From the NCBI RefSeq assembly GCF_042675725.1, contig NZ_JBHTJN010000008.1:124001-188000 (forward strand): a DNA stretch of 64,000 nt. The letters are read 5' to 3'. The notes beneath the pieces were generated by a model. The model was not told the origin of the DNA. It ran no database searches and saw only the letters and a list, made by a program, of their open reading frames with translations. Of this stretch, positions 9,377 to 17,626 are shown piece after piece. The number at the start of each line of letters is the position of its first letter. The stretch's first letter is position 1. The translations under genes were made by a program, and so were the position numbers. Source of the DNA: Seminibacterium arietis. Lineage in GTDB: Bacteria; Pseudomonadota; Gammaproteobacteria; Enterobacterales; Pasteurellaceae.

Positions 9377-9603
9377 AGTGATTGTCCTAAAAGCTAATAT
9401 TCATGATTTAACGCAAGCTTGCTTGCTTACAATAAAAACGTATAAATCTATAAAAAAATTAAAATTATTGCAACCAAATCATTATTTTTCTAATTTAAGA
9501 ATTTATTTTAATCACAAAAAGTTGTATTCTAGGGTAGTAAAACGATTGACTCAATTTATTTGAGTCTTTCTTATTCTAACTTAATCAAAAAATAGGTCTT
9601 AAT

Positions 9604-10806
9604 ATGTCACAAAAATCAGTTCTTATATTAAACTGCGGTAGCTCTTCATTAAAATTTTCTGTTTTAGATCCAATGTCAGGGGATGAAAAATTATCTGGAC
9701 TAGCTGAAGCCTTTCATTTACCAGATGCTAGAATCAAATGGAAATTACACGGTGAGAAAGGAAATGCAGATTTAGGTGCAGGTGCAGCACATAGCGAAGC
9801 TCTCGCTTTTATCGTTAATAATATTTTTCCATTAGACCCATCTTTGCAAGATGACATCGGAGCTATCGGACACCGTGTCGTACATGGTGGAGAAAAATTT
9901 ACTTCTTCTGTCATTATTGATGATAGCGTACTTCAAGGGATTAAAGATTCTGTGCCTTTTGCACCTTTACACAATCCTGCTCATTTAATTGGTATTGAAG
10001 AAGCATTTAAAATGTTCCCTCATTTGAAAGATAAAAATGTTGCTGTATTTGATACAGCATTCCACACTACAATGCCAGAAGAAGCTTATTTATATGCTCT
10101 TCCTTATTCTTTGTACAAAGAACACGGTATTCGTCGCTATGGTTTCCATGGCACAAGCCATTATTATATTACGCAAAAAACTGCAGAATTTTTAAATGTT
10201 CCTGCAGATCAAGTCAATTTAATCAGCTGTCATTTAGGTAACGGTGCTTCTGTTGCGGCTATTCGTCATGGTAAATGTATTGATACTTCTATGGGCTTAA
10301 CTCCGTTAGAAGGTTTGGTAATGGGTACTCGTTCTGGTGATTTAGATCCTGCTATTATATTCCATTTATATGATAATCTTGGCATGTCTGTAGAAGATAT
10401 TAACAACCTATTGACTAAAAAATCTGGATTATTAGGACTAACTGAAATTACTAGTGACTGTCGTTATGCAGAAGATAATTATGACAAAGAAATCCCAGCA
10501 AAACGTGCATTAGACGTATTTTGCTACCGTTTAGCAAAATATATTGGCTCGTACATGGCTGTAATTGGAGAACGTTTAGATGCGATCGTCTTTACTGGTG
10601 GTATTGGTGAAAATTCTGCTCACGTTCGTGAAATTACTTTGGAACACTTAAAATTATTTGGTTATAAACTAGATAATGATAAAAACTTAACTGCTCGTTT
10701 CGGTCAAGAAGGAGTGATCAGTACAGATAACACGCCAATAGCAATGGTTATTCCAACTAATGAAGAGTTAGTAATCGCACAAGATACAGCTCGTCTTTGT
10801 ATCTAA
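9604..10806 (+). CDS. ackA: acetate kinase
   Basis: Interconverts acetate plus ATP with acetyl phosphate plus ADP; with Pta it forms the main overflow and fermentative acetate route. The 400 residues match E. coli AckA length. The N-terminus reads VLILNCGSSSLKF (the ASKHA phosphate-1 loop with Asn10), followed by GHRVVHGGE, RYGFHGTSH and FTGGIGENSAHVRE. The ATG at 9604 is preceded by AGG at suitable spacing. A short inverted repeat (GACTCAA/TTGAGTC, 9548-9566) sits in the leader. A terminator at 10816-10847 lies between ackA and pta, so pta may be expressed partly by read-through. Confidence 0.97.
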   Translation: MSQKSVLILNCGSSSLKFSVLDPMSGDEKLSGLAEAFHLPDARIKWKLHGEKGNADLGAGAAHSEALAFIVNNIFPLDPSLQDDIGAIGHRVVHGGEKFTSSVIIDDSVLQGIKDSVPFAPLHNPAHLIGIEEAFKMFPHLKDKNVAVFDTAFHTTMPEEAYLYALPYSLYKEHGIRRYGFHGTSHYYITQKTAEFLNVPADQVNLISCHLGNGASVAAIRHGKCIDTSMGLTPLEGLVMGTRSGDLDPAIIFHLYDNLGMSVEDINNLLTKKSGLLGLTEITSDCRYAEDNYDKEIPAKRALDVFCYRLAKYIGSYMAVIGERLDAIVFTGGIGENSAHVREITLEHLKLFGYKLDNDKNLTARFGQEGVISTDNTPIAMVIPTNEELVIAQDTARLCI

Positions 10807-10815
10807 ATAAATACT

Positions 10816-10847
10816 ACTGCCGAAATTATTCGGCAGTTTCTTTTTTT
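10816..10847 (+). terminator. Rho-independent terminator between ackA and pta
   Basis: A perfect 9-bp stem ACTGCCGAA/TTCGGCAGT (10816-10824 with 10829-10837) with an ATTA loop, followed by TTTCTTTTTTT. It begins 9 bases after the ackA stop. Confidence 0.88.
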
Positions 10848-10870
10848 ATATCGTAAAAGTAAGGTTTATT

Positions 10871-13012
10871 ATGTCAAGAACAATAATGCTTATTCCTATT
10901 AGTGCTGGAGTTGGTTTAACCAGTGTTAGTCTCGGTTTAATCCGCTCTTTAGAACAAAAAGGAACTAAAATTGGTTTTATTAAACCAATCTCTCAACCTC
11001 AGACAGACGAAGATAAAATCGACCGCTCGACTTCCATTATCCGTAGCAGTGCTTGTTCAGTAGAAACAGCTGAACCTTTTATGCTTAGCGTTGCTGAAAA
11101 TCTTATTAGCCAAAATCAAACAGATGTTTTATTAGAAAAAATTGTAGAACGTCATCAAAAACTTAGTCTAAATAACGACATTATTATTGTAGAGGGATTA
11201 GTTCCAACTCGTAAGCATGCTTATGCTAGTTCTATTAATTACAATATTGCTCAGGCATTGGATGCAGAAATTGTTTTAGTTACTACCCCAGCAACTGAAA
11301 CACCAATAGCCTTAAAAGATCATGTTGAGGCGGCAGCTTGCCAATTTGGTGGAAAAGAAAATCCTAATTTATTAGGTGTAGTTATTAATAAATTTAACGC
11401 TCCTATTGATGAAAGTGGACGAATTCGACCAGATCTTAGTGAAATTTTTGATGCTTACCAACATAGCCACAACAATGTAGCTGACGTTTATAAATTATTC
11501 GATAAAAGCCCTATTAAAGTTCTCGCTTGTATTCCATGGAATGCTGAATTAATTGCTACACGCGTCATTGATATTGTCAATCACTTAGGTGCTGCCGTTA
11601 TTAATGAAGGTGAAATTAAAACTCGTCGTGTTCGTGGTATTACATTCTGTGCAAGAACTATTCCAAATATGGTTGAACATTTCCGTGATGGTAATTTATT
11701 AGTCACTTCAGCAGATCGCCCAGATGTTCTTGTGGCAACGGCACTAGCTGCCTCTAATGGAATTAAACTGGGTGGATTGTTATTAACTGGCGGTTATAAA
11801 ATTGATAATCCAATCAAAAAACTTACTTTACCAGCTTTTGAAAAATCAGGGTTACCAATTTTCCGCATTGAAGGCAATACATGGCAAACTGCATTAACTT
11901 TACAAAGTTTTAGTTTAGAAGCACCTGTAGATGATAAAGAACGTATTGAAAATATTAAACAATATACTTCTAAGCATTTCGACACAGGATTTATTGATTC
12001 TTTGGCTGCGGTTTCAACACGCTCACGTCGCATGTCACCACCAGCATTCCGTTTCCAATTAACAGAGTTGGCTCGTCAAGCGAAAAAACGCATTGTTTTA
12101 CCAGAGGGTGATGAACCTCGTACGGTAAAAGCCGCAGTGCTTTGTGCAGAGCGTGGAATTGCAGAATGTGTATTGTTAGCGAATCCTACTGAAGTAGAGC
12201 GTGTTGCTACTGAACAGGGGGTCACCCTTGGGAATGGTATCAGTGTAATTGATCCTGCCAGCATCGCAGAAAATTATGTTGCTCGCTTAGTAGAATTACG
12301 TAAAAATAAAGGCATGACTGAAGAACTTGCTCGTGAACAGCTGAAAGACACCGTTGTACTTGGAACAATGATGTTAGAAGCTAACGAAGTAGATGGTTTA
12401 GTGTCAGGGGCTGTACATACTACAGCTAATACTATTCGACCTCCAATGCAAATCATTAAAACTGCACCTGGTAATTCTATTATTTCTTCAATATTTTTTA
12501 TGTTATTACCAGATCAAGTTTTAGTTTATGGTGACTGTGCAGTAAATCCAGATCCAACAGCAGAACAACTGGCGGAAATTGCTATTCAATCAGCAGAATC
12601 TGCAAAATCATTCGGTATTGAACCAAGAGTGGCGATGATTTCTTATTCTACAGGCTCATCAGGTAGCGGTGCAGACGTAGAAAAAGTAAAAGAAGCTACT
12701 CGTATCGCTCAGGAAAAACGCCCAGATCTAATAATTGATGGTCCATTGCAATATGACGCAGCTGTTATGGAAGATGTAGCTCGCTCTAAAGCCCCAAACT
12801 CTCCTGTAGCAGGTAAGGCTACTGTATTTATTTTCCCTGATCTGAATACAGGAAACACTACTTACAAAGCTGTTCAACGCTCTGCTGACTTAGTTTCTAT
12901 TGGACCTATGCTACAAGGAATGCGTAAACCTGTGAATGACTTATCACGTGGCGCATTAGTCGATGATATCGTTTACACTATCGCACTAACCGCAATCCAA
13001 GCGACTCAATAA
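10871..13012 (+). CDS. pta: phosphate acetyltransferase
   Basis: Converts acetyl-CoA and phosphate to acetyl phosphate and CoA, the partner step to AckA. The 713 residues are the long form: an N-terminal P-loop/BioD-like domain (about 1-220), a DRTGG-type middle domain (about 220-360) and the catalytic PTA_PTB domain (about 385-710) starting near FRFQLTELARQAKK. IVLPEGDEPRTVKAA and MISYSTGSSGSGADVEKV in the catalytic domain are typical. This layout equals E. coli Pta. A paired uptake sequence follows the stop and forms the terminator. Confidence 0.97.
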   Translation: MSRTIMLIPISAGVGLTSVSLGLIRSLEQKGTKIGFIKPISQPQTDEDKIDRSTSIIRSSACSVETAEPFMLSVAENLISQNQTDVLLEKIVERHQKLSLNNDIIIVEGLVPTRKHAYASSINYNIAQALDAEIVLVTTPATETPIALKDHVEAAACQFGGKENPNLLGVVINKFNAPIDESGRIRPDLSEIFDAYQHSHNNVADVYKLFDKSPIKVLACIPWNAELIATRVIDIVNHLGAAVINEGEIKTRRVRGITFCARTIPNMVEHFRDGNLLVTSADRPDVLVATALAASNGIKLGGLLLTGGYKIDNPIKKLTLPAFEKSGLPIFRIEGNTWQTALTLQSFSLEAPVDDKERIENIKQYTSKHFDTGFIDSLAAVSTRSRRMSPPAFRFQLTELARQAKKRIVLPEGDEPRTVKAAVLCAERGIAECVLLANPTEVERVATEQGVTLGNGISVIDPASIAENYVARLVELRKNKGMTEELAREQLKDTVVLGTMMLEANEVDGLVSGAVHTTANTIRPPMQIIKTAPGNSIISSIFFMLLPDQVLVYGDCAVNPDPTAEQLAEIAIQSAESAKSFGIEPRVAMISYSTGSSGSGADVEKVKEATRIAQEKRPDLIIDGPLQYDAAVMEDVARSKAPNSPVAGKATVFIFPDLNTGNTTYKAVQRSADLVSIGPMLQGMRKPVNDLSRGALVDDIVYTIALTAIQATQ

Positions 13013-13032
13013 CTAAAATTTTCAAAAATATA

Positions 13033-13061
13033 AACCGCACTTTTATCAAAAAAGTGCGGTT
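13033..13061 (+). terminator. terminator of pta built from two inverted uptake sequences
   Basis: AACCGCACTTTT (13033-13044) and AAAAGTGCGGTT (13050-13061) form a 12-bp stem with a 5-base loop. Each arm contains a full 9-base uptake core. Head-to-head uptake sequences used as terminators are known in Haemophilus. No long T run follows. Confidence 0.8.
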
Positions 13062-13102
13062 ACTACTAAGCTCATAATAGCAACATATTAAACAAAATTT
13101 TT

Positions 13103-13909
13103 ATGTCAGAAAAACGTTCAAATTTGATGATAATTCAATCACTCGTGATGATATGCTTTTTGCTTGGTTGTGATCTTTTTGCTTTTTATTTGCAACTAAA
13201 CTTAAAAGCGATTTCTCATTTAGCTATAGCTGTATTAACGGCCCAATTAATTTGTCTTTTAATTTTTGCTAAAGGAAAAATATGCCGAGGGCAAAATACA
13301 AGGCTTATTCAAGTAAATTTGTATTTCTTGCTTTATTGGGGAACTTGGTTTTTATTAAGCGTATTTTCAAATTATCATTATGTTATTACCGATATAGTCA
13401 GTTTATGTGGTATCGCAACAACAATTGCAATATGGCAACAACCTCAAGATCCTGTTATGCGAAAATCTCTCTTAATAATTGGCTCATTATCAGCAATATT
13501 AGGTATATTAACTTACTTGATAGTTTTTGTTCAATTACCTTTCTCATACTTTTTAAAATACAATATTATTACTCAAATTTTAATAGGATTTATTATAGCA
13601 AACCTAATCCTTGTATCTGCTAAAAATCGTCTTAATGGCTTTATTTCCTTACTTTCATTCGCTACATTAATTTTATTATTTTTAAATGCAACTATTGCAT
13701 TGTTATTAATATATTATGCTTCTTTAAGTGCGGTTAATTTTGTTAATGAATTTGCACTAGGGCTGTATTTTATATTACACTTAATTATCGTTTTAATACT
13801 TGGTTTCCATATTTTTAATAAAAATATGCTAAGTTATTACACACTACTGATTTTATTTTTTATCAGTTTAACATTTCCAATCTGGATTTTATTTTCTTTA
13901 ATATACTAA
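13103..13909 (+). CDS. uncharacterised polytopic membrane protein
   Basis: I do not recognise the family. The 268 residues are very hydrophobic, with about eight predicted membrane helices (for example 10-33, 37-55, 70-88, 122-145, 152-172, 178-205, 213-237, 243-266), leaving short polar loops such as WQQPQDPVMRK (about 110-120). There is no signal peptide and no catalytic motif that I can name. The gene stands alone between the pta terminator and a palindromic terminator at 13932, so it is probably monocistronic. It contains an uptake sequence at 13736-13744, which argues it is long-resident. Transport or biogenesis roles would be guesses. Confidence 0.7.
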   Translation: MSEKRSNLMIIQSLVMICFLLGCDLFAFYLQLNLKAISHLAIAVLTAQLICLLIFAKGKICRGQNTRLIQVNLYFLLYWGTWFLLSVFSNYHYVITDIVSLCGIATTIAIWQQPQDPVMRKSLLIIGSLSAILGILTYLIVFVQLPFSYFLKYNIITQILIGFIIANLILVSAKNRLNGFISLLSFATLILLFLNATIALLLIYYASLSAVNFVNEFALGLYFILHLIIVLILGFHIFNKNMLSYYTLLILFFISLTFPIWILFSLIY

Positions 13910-13931
13910 TAAAAAAACTAATTAAAAAAAC

Positions 13932-13951
13932 AAGGGAGCATATGCTCCCTT
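13932..13951. terminator. bidirectional terminator, perfect 20-base palindrome
   Basis: AAGGGAGCATATGCTCCCTT is a perfect palindrome lying between the convergent genes ending at 13909 (plus) and 13972 (minus). T-rich sequence follows on the plus strand, and A-rich sequence precedes it. Confidence 0.75.
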
Positions 13952-13971
13952 TAATTTTTATTTTACTTTAA

Positions 13972-14523
13972 TTATTTTTTCGTAGTATTGTTTAAGTATT
14001 TAACTAAATCATCTGCTGTTGTAACTACAATTACAGATTTGTCTTCAAATACAATTTTTCCTGCCAATACTTTAACGTTAATATTTGCTTTTGGATCCAT
14101 AAAGAAAGGACGACTAGTTTCCGCAAGACTTTCTATAGATTTAGTTAACGTAACTGTTTCGGTGCTTTTTGCAGCTAAAGGCTTTTCAAAAACTGCTGGA
14201 ATATTAGAAATATCAATAATACCAGAGTCAACACCAGCAACGCTAAACCATTGAATTTCGCTAATTGCTTTATCACTAATATTTTCTATTTTAAAAATTA
14301 AAGAAAAAGCGTCTTTTCCATTTTTATCTTTTGTAAGATTACGCATTGTAGGAACGATTTTGACGGCTGAATTAAATTGGTTCAACGCTACCGTTTCTGC
14401 CGAAGCTGATTTAGATTGCTCTGCTACTGGTTGATTATTTGCTGTTTTCTGAAAATCGCAAGCAGTTAAAAGCATGGCAGAAGCTGCTATAGAGCCAATA
14501 AAAAGTGATTTTTTTAATTTCAT
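13972..14523 (-). CDS. putative lipoprotein
   Basis: The ATG at 14523 gives 183 residues with a clear lipoprotein signal: MKLKKSLFIGSIAASAMLLTACDF, with lipobox LTAC. A longer start at 14598 would add 25 residues with no signal-peptide character, so I reject it. The mature part is a single soluble domain: an Ala/Ser-rich linker (about 25-50), then a beta-rich region with FSLIFKIENISDKAISEIQWF, which looks like an Ig-like or FxLYD-type fold. Function unknown; it should be anchored in a membrane facing the periplasm. It reads towards the palindromic terminator at 13932 and lies opposite the nrdD control region. Confidence 0.75.
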   Translation of the reverse strand: MKLKKSLFIGSIAASAMLLTACDFQKTANNQPVAEQSKSASAETVALNQFNSAVKIVPTMRNLTKDKNGKDAFSLIFKIENISDKAISEIQWFSVAGVDSGIIDISNIPAVFEKPLAAKSTETVTLTKSIESLAETSRPFFMDPKANINVKVLAGKIVFEDKSVIVVTTADDLVKYLNNTTKK

Positions 14524-14744
14524 TTTAATTCTCACATATTGTGTTAAGGTTACATCATTATAATTAATACCATACCAAAAAGTAATACTGTTTTTCAAAA
14601 AGATTACTTTTCTCCCATTAGATTATAAATTTTTGTATAAGTTCCATTTTAAATTCAAAGATATCCAAGCTTAGATATTTTTGAGCATTGATGATTATTT
14701 ATATTTTTCTACCGCACTTTGTATGCAAGCTATTCATCTAACTA

Positions 14745-14770
14745 TATTATGTGATCTAGATCACATAATA
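14745..14770. promoter_or_regulatory. CRP-type operator, perfect 26-base palindrome, upstream of nrdD
   Basis: The core TGTGATCTAGATCACA (14750-14765) matches the CRP consensus TGTGA-N6-TCACA in both half-sites, and the symmetry extends five bases further on each side. It lies about 190 bases upstream of nrdD and 220 bases upstream of the divergent lipoprotein gene, so either could be the target. Confidence 0.75.
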
Positions 14771-14878
14771 TTCATTTTTTGTCCTCTATTTTAATTTTAC
14801 TATGCCCTATAATTTGTCCTTAAAATTCATCAACAAACCCGAAAATCAATCCAATAATTTTGCTAAACATTCGCAATA

Positions 14879-14894
14879 ACACTACATATTGTGG
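14879..14894. promoter_or_regulatory. NrdR box 1 upstream of nrdD
   Basis: ACACTACATATTGTGG matches the known NrdR box consensus (acaCwAtATaTwGtgt) at about 14 of 16 positions. A second box starts 31 bases further on, the spacing expected for cooperative NrdR binding. Confidence 0.7.
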
Positions 14895-14909
14895 TTGAAA
14901 TAAAAATAA

Positions 14910-14925
14910 TATCAATATATAGTAT
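14910..14925. promoter_or_regulatory. NrdR box 2 upstream of nrdD
   Basis: TATCAATATATAGTAT matches the NrdR consensus at about 12 of 16 positions, including the central CAATATATAGT. It starts exactly 31 bases after box 1 and ends 33 bases before the nrdD start. Confidence 0.65.
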
Positions 14926-14958
14926 TACTATTTTAACTATAGGCATGAGATTTCAGCT

Positions 14959-17082
14959 ATGGCAACTTTCTTTGTAATCAAACGTGATGATTCACGCACT
15001 GGCTTTGAGCTTCAACGAATTATCAATGCAATCAAAAAAGCAGCAACTGCTGTGGGAATAGATGATGAGAGTTATTGTCACAAAATTAGCCAACAAGTAT
15101 GTGACAGTATTTTCTCTCACCATCAATTAGAAATCGACATCAATCAAATCCAGCAATTAGTAGAAAATCATTTGATGTCAGGAAAGTATCCTGAAATTGC
15201 TCGTGCGTATATTGAATATCGTCATGATCGTGATCTTTCTCGTGAAAAACGTAGCAATTTAACTAAAGAAATTGAAGGGCTAATAGAACAAAGTAATGTT
15301 GAGCTACTGAATGAAAATGCGAATAAAGATGCTAAAGTAATCCCAACTCAACGAGATTTACTAGCAGGCATCGTGGCAAAACATTATGCTAAACGCTATA
15401 TTTTACCAAGAGATGTTGTTTTAGCTCATGAGAAAGGTGAGATTCATTACCATGATCTAGACTACTCACCATTTTTTCCAATGTTTAATTGTATGTTAGT
15501 AGATCTGAAAGGTATGCTTACTCAAGGTTTTAAAATGGGTAATGCTGAAATTGAACCGCCAAAATCTATCGGTACAGCAACAGCAGTCACTGCACAAATC
15601 ATCGCTCAAGTAGCAAGTCATATTTACGGCGGAACAACTATTAACCGTATTGACGAAGTGCTCGCTCCTTATGTACAACTTAGTTATGAAAAACATTTGA
15701 AAAATGCCGCACTTTGGCAAGTGCCAAATGCGCAAGAGTATGCAAAATGCTTAATTGAAAAAGAGTGTTTTGACGCATTTCAATCTTTAGAATATGAAGT
15801 GAACACTTTACACACATCTAATGGACAAACGCCTTTCGTCACTTTCGGTTTTGGCTTAGGTACTAGCTGGCAAGAGCGGTTAATTCAACAAGCAATTTTA
15901 CAAAATCGTATTCGTGGTTTAGGCAAAAATCATAAAACGCCTGTTTTTCCTAAACTCGTATTTACGATTAAAAAAGGAGTAAACCATGTTGCTGAAGATC
16001 CAAATTATGACATTAAGCAATTGGCATTAGAATGTGCTTCAAAACGAATGTATCCTGATATTCTAAATTATGATCAAGTAGTGAAAGTAACGGGTTCATT
16101 TAAAGCACCAATGGGATGTCGAAGTTTCTTGGGGGCATATGAAGAAAACGGTGAATATTTACATGATGGTCGTAATAATCTAGGTGTAGTCAGCCTAAAT
16201 TTACCTAGAATTGCTATTGAATCTCAAGGCAATGAAAAACGATTTTACCAATTACTTGATCAACGTCTCGCCATTGCAAAAAAAGCCTTAATGACTCGCA
16301 TTGCTCGTTTAGAAAATACAAAAGCCCGTGTTGCACCAATTCTTTACATGGAAGGAGCTTGCGGTGTGCGGCTAAAAGCTGATGATAACGTAGCCGAAAT
16401 CTTCAAAAATGGACGTGCCTCAATTTCATTAGGGTATATTGGTATTCACGAAACTATCAACGCATTATACAATCATCATATTTATGATGACAAAATTCTG
16501 CAACAAAAAGCGATTGAAATTGTTCAATATTTAAATGAAGCAACTAAGCAATGGAAAATGGAAACAGGTTATGCATTCAGCCTTTATTCCACACCGAGCG
16601 AAAATCTATGCGATCGTTTCTGCCGTTTAGATACAAAGCAATTTGGTATCATTGATGGAGTAACAGATAAAGGATACTATACTAATAGCTATCATTTAGA
16701 TGTAGAGAAAAAAGTTAATCCATACGATAAATTAGATTTTGAAATGCCTTATCCCCCATTAGCAAATGGAGGTTTTATTTGCTATGGAGAATATCCAAAT
16801 ATTCAGCATAATTTAAAAGCACTAGAAGATGTATGGGACTACAGTTACACCCGAGTACCTTATTATGGCACAAATACCCCAATTGATGAGTGTTATGAGT
16901 GCGGTTTTACTGGTGAATTTAACTGCACTAGTAAAGGCTTTACTTGCCCAAAATGCGGTAATCATGACAGTGAAAAAGTATCTGTAACTCGACGAGTATG
17001 TGGTTATTTAGGTAGCCCTGATGCTCGTCCATTCAATGCAGGTAAACAAGAAGAAGTTAAACGTCGTGTAAAACATTTATGA
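14959..17082 (+). CDS. nrdD: anaerobic ribonucleoside-triphosphate reductase
   Basis: Class III, oxygen-sensitive enzyme that makes deoxyribonucleotides from NTPs under anaerobic conditions. An ATP-cone domain occupies residues 1-95. The C-terminus holds a zinc site (CYECGF, CPKCG) and the glycyl-radical motif RVCGYLG with Gly682. The 707 residues are close to E. coli NrdD (712). The activase gene nrdG follows 6 bases after the stop. Upstream lie two NrdR boxes and a perfect CRP palindrome, so it is probably repressed by NrdR when dNTPs are plentiful and tuned by carbon supply. Confidence 0.97.
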   Translation: MATFFVIKRDDSRTGFELQRIINAIKKAATAVGIDDESYCHKISQQVCDSIFSHHQLEIDINQIQQLVENHLMSGKYPEIARAYIEYRHDRDLSREKRSNLTKEIEGLIEQSNVELLNENANKDAKVIPTQRDLLAGIVAKHYAKRYILPRDVVLAHEKGEIHYHDLDYSPFFPMFNCMLVDLKGMLTQGFKMGNAEIEPPKSIGTATAVTAQIIAQVASHIYGGTTINRIDEVLAPYVQLSYEKHLKNAALWQVPNAQEYAKCLIEKECFDAFQSLEYEVNTLHTSNGQTPFVTFGFGLGTSWQERLIQQAILQNRIRGLGKNHKTPVFPKLVFTIKKGVNHVAEDPNYDIKQLALECASKRMYPDILNYDQVVKVTGSFKAPMGCRSFLGAYEENGEYLHDGRNNLGVVSLNLPRIAIESQGNEKRFYQLLDQRLAIAKKALMTRIARLENTKARVAPILYMEGACGVRLKADDNVAEIFKNGRASISLGYIGIHETINALYNHHIYDDKILQQKAIEIVQYLNEATKQWKMETGYAFSLYSTPSENLCDRFCRLDTKQFGIIDGVTDKGYYTNSYHLDVEKKVNPYDKLDFEMPYPPLANGGFICYGEYPNIQHNLKALEDVWDYSYTRVPYYGTNTPIDECYECGFTGEFNCTSKGFTCPKCGNHDSEKVSVTRRVCGYLGSPDARPFNAGKQEEVKRRVKHL

Positions 17083-17088
17083 CTATAA

Positions 17089-17562
17089 ATGAACTATTTG
17101 CAATATTATCCTGTTGATATAGTAAACGGAGAAGGTACACGTTGCACTCTCTTTGTTAGTGGATGTGAACACAAGTGTAAAGGTTGCTACAATCAAAAAA
17201 GTTGGTCTTTCTGCTCGGGAATATTATTTGATAAAGCAATGGAAGACCAAATTATCAAGGATTTAAAAGATACTCGTATTCGCCGTCAAGGGTTGACACT
17301 CAGTGGTGGCGATCCACTTCATCCTAAAAATCTCAATACAATTTTATCTCTTGTAAAGCGAGTTAAATTTGAATGTCCTGATAAAGATATTTGGGTATGG
17401 ACAGGTTACAAATTAAGCGAGTTGAGCGAACAACAAAAGCAAATTTTGCCTTATATTGATGTAATAATTGATGGCAAATTTATTCAAGAACAAGCTGATC
17501 CTTCACTTATCTGGCGAGGTTCTGCTAATCAAGTAATTTATCGATTAAAAGATCTGAAATAA
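17089..17562 (+). CDS. nrdG: anaerobic ribonucleotide reductase activating protein (radical SAM)
   Basis: Radical-SAM activase that installs the glycyl radical on NrdD. The [4Fe-4S] cluster cysteines form CEHKCKGC (Cys26, Cys30, Cys33), the CX3CX2C motif of the superfamily. LSGGDPLHPKN follows at about 87-97, the SAM-binding GGDP element. Length (157 aa) equals the E. coli protein (154). The ATG at 17089 follows the nrdD stop by 6 bases with no independent Shine-Dalgarno sequence, so translation is probably coupled. Confidence 0.96.
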   Translation: MNYLQYYPVDIVNGEGTRCTLFVSGCEHKCKGCYNQKSWSFCSGILFDKAMEDQIIKDLKDTRIRRQGLTLSGGDPLHPKNLNTILSLVKRVKFECPDKDIWVWTGYKLSELSEQQKQILPYIDVIIDGKFIQEQADPSLIWRGSANQVIYRLKDLK

Positions 17563-17565
17563 AAA

Positions 17566-17595
17566 CCGATCTTAATTAAATTGATTTAAGATCGG
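17566..17595. terminator. terminator between convergent nrdG and the Cys-rich lipoprotein gene
   Basis: The 10-bp stem CCGATCTTAA/TTAAGATCGG (17566-17575 with 17586-17595) is preceded by AAAAA, giving a T run on the minus strand, so it best serves the minus-strand gene; it may also stop nrdG transcripts. Confidence 0.7.
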
Positions 17596-17626
17596 CATAA
17601 CACATTAAATTAAAAAATTGACTGCA

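Noticed and set aside
9378..9563. Short plus-strand frame in the gap between yfbV and ackA.
   Set aside because: AT-rich, no ribosome-binding site, low-complexity composition; it is the ackA leader region.
14524..14598. N-terminal extension of the lipoprotein gene to 14598.
   Set aside because: The 25 extra residues are not signal-like and would hide the lipobox; ATG 14523 with a proper signal is better.
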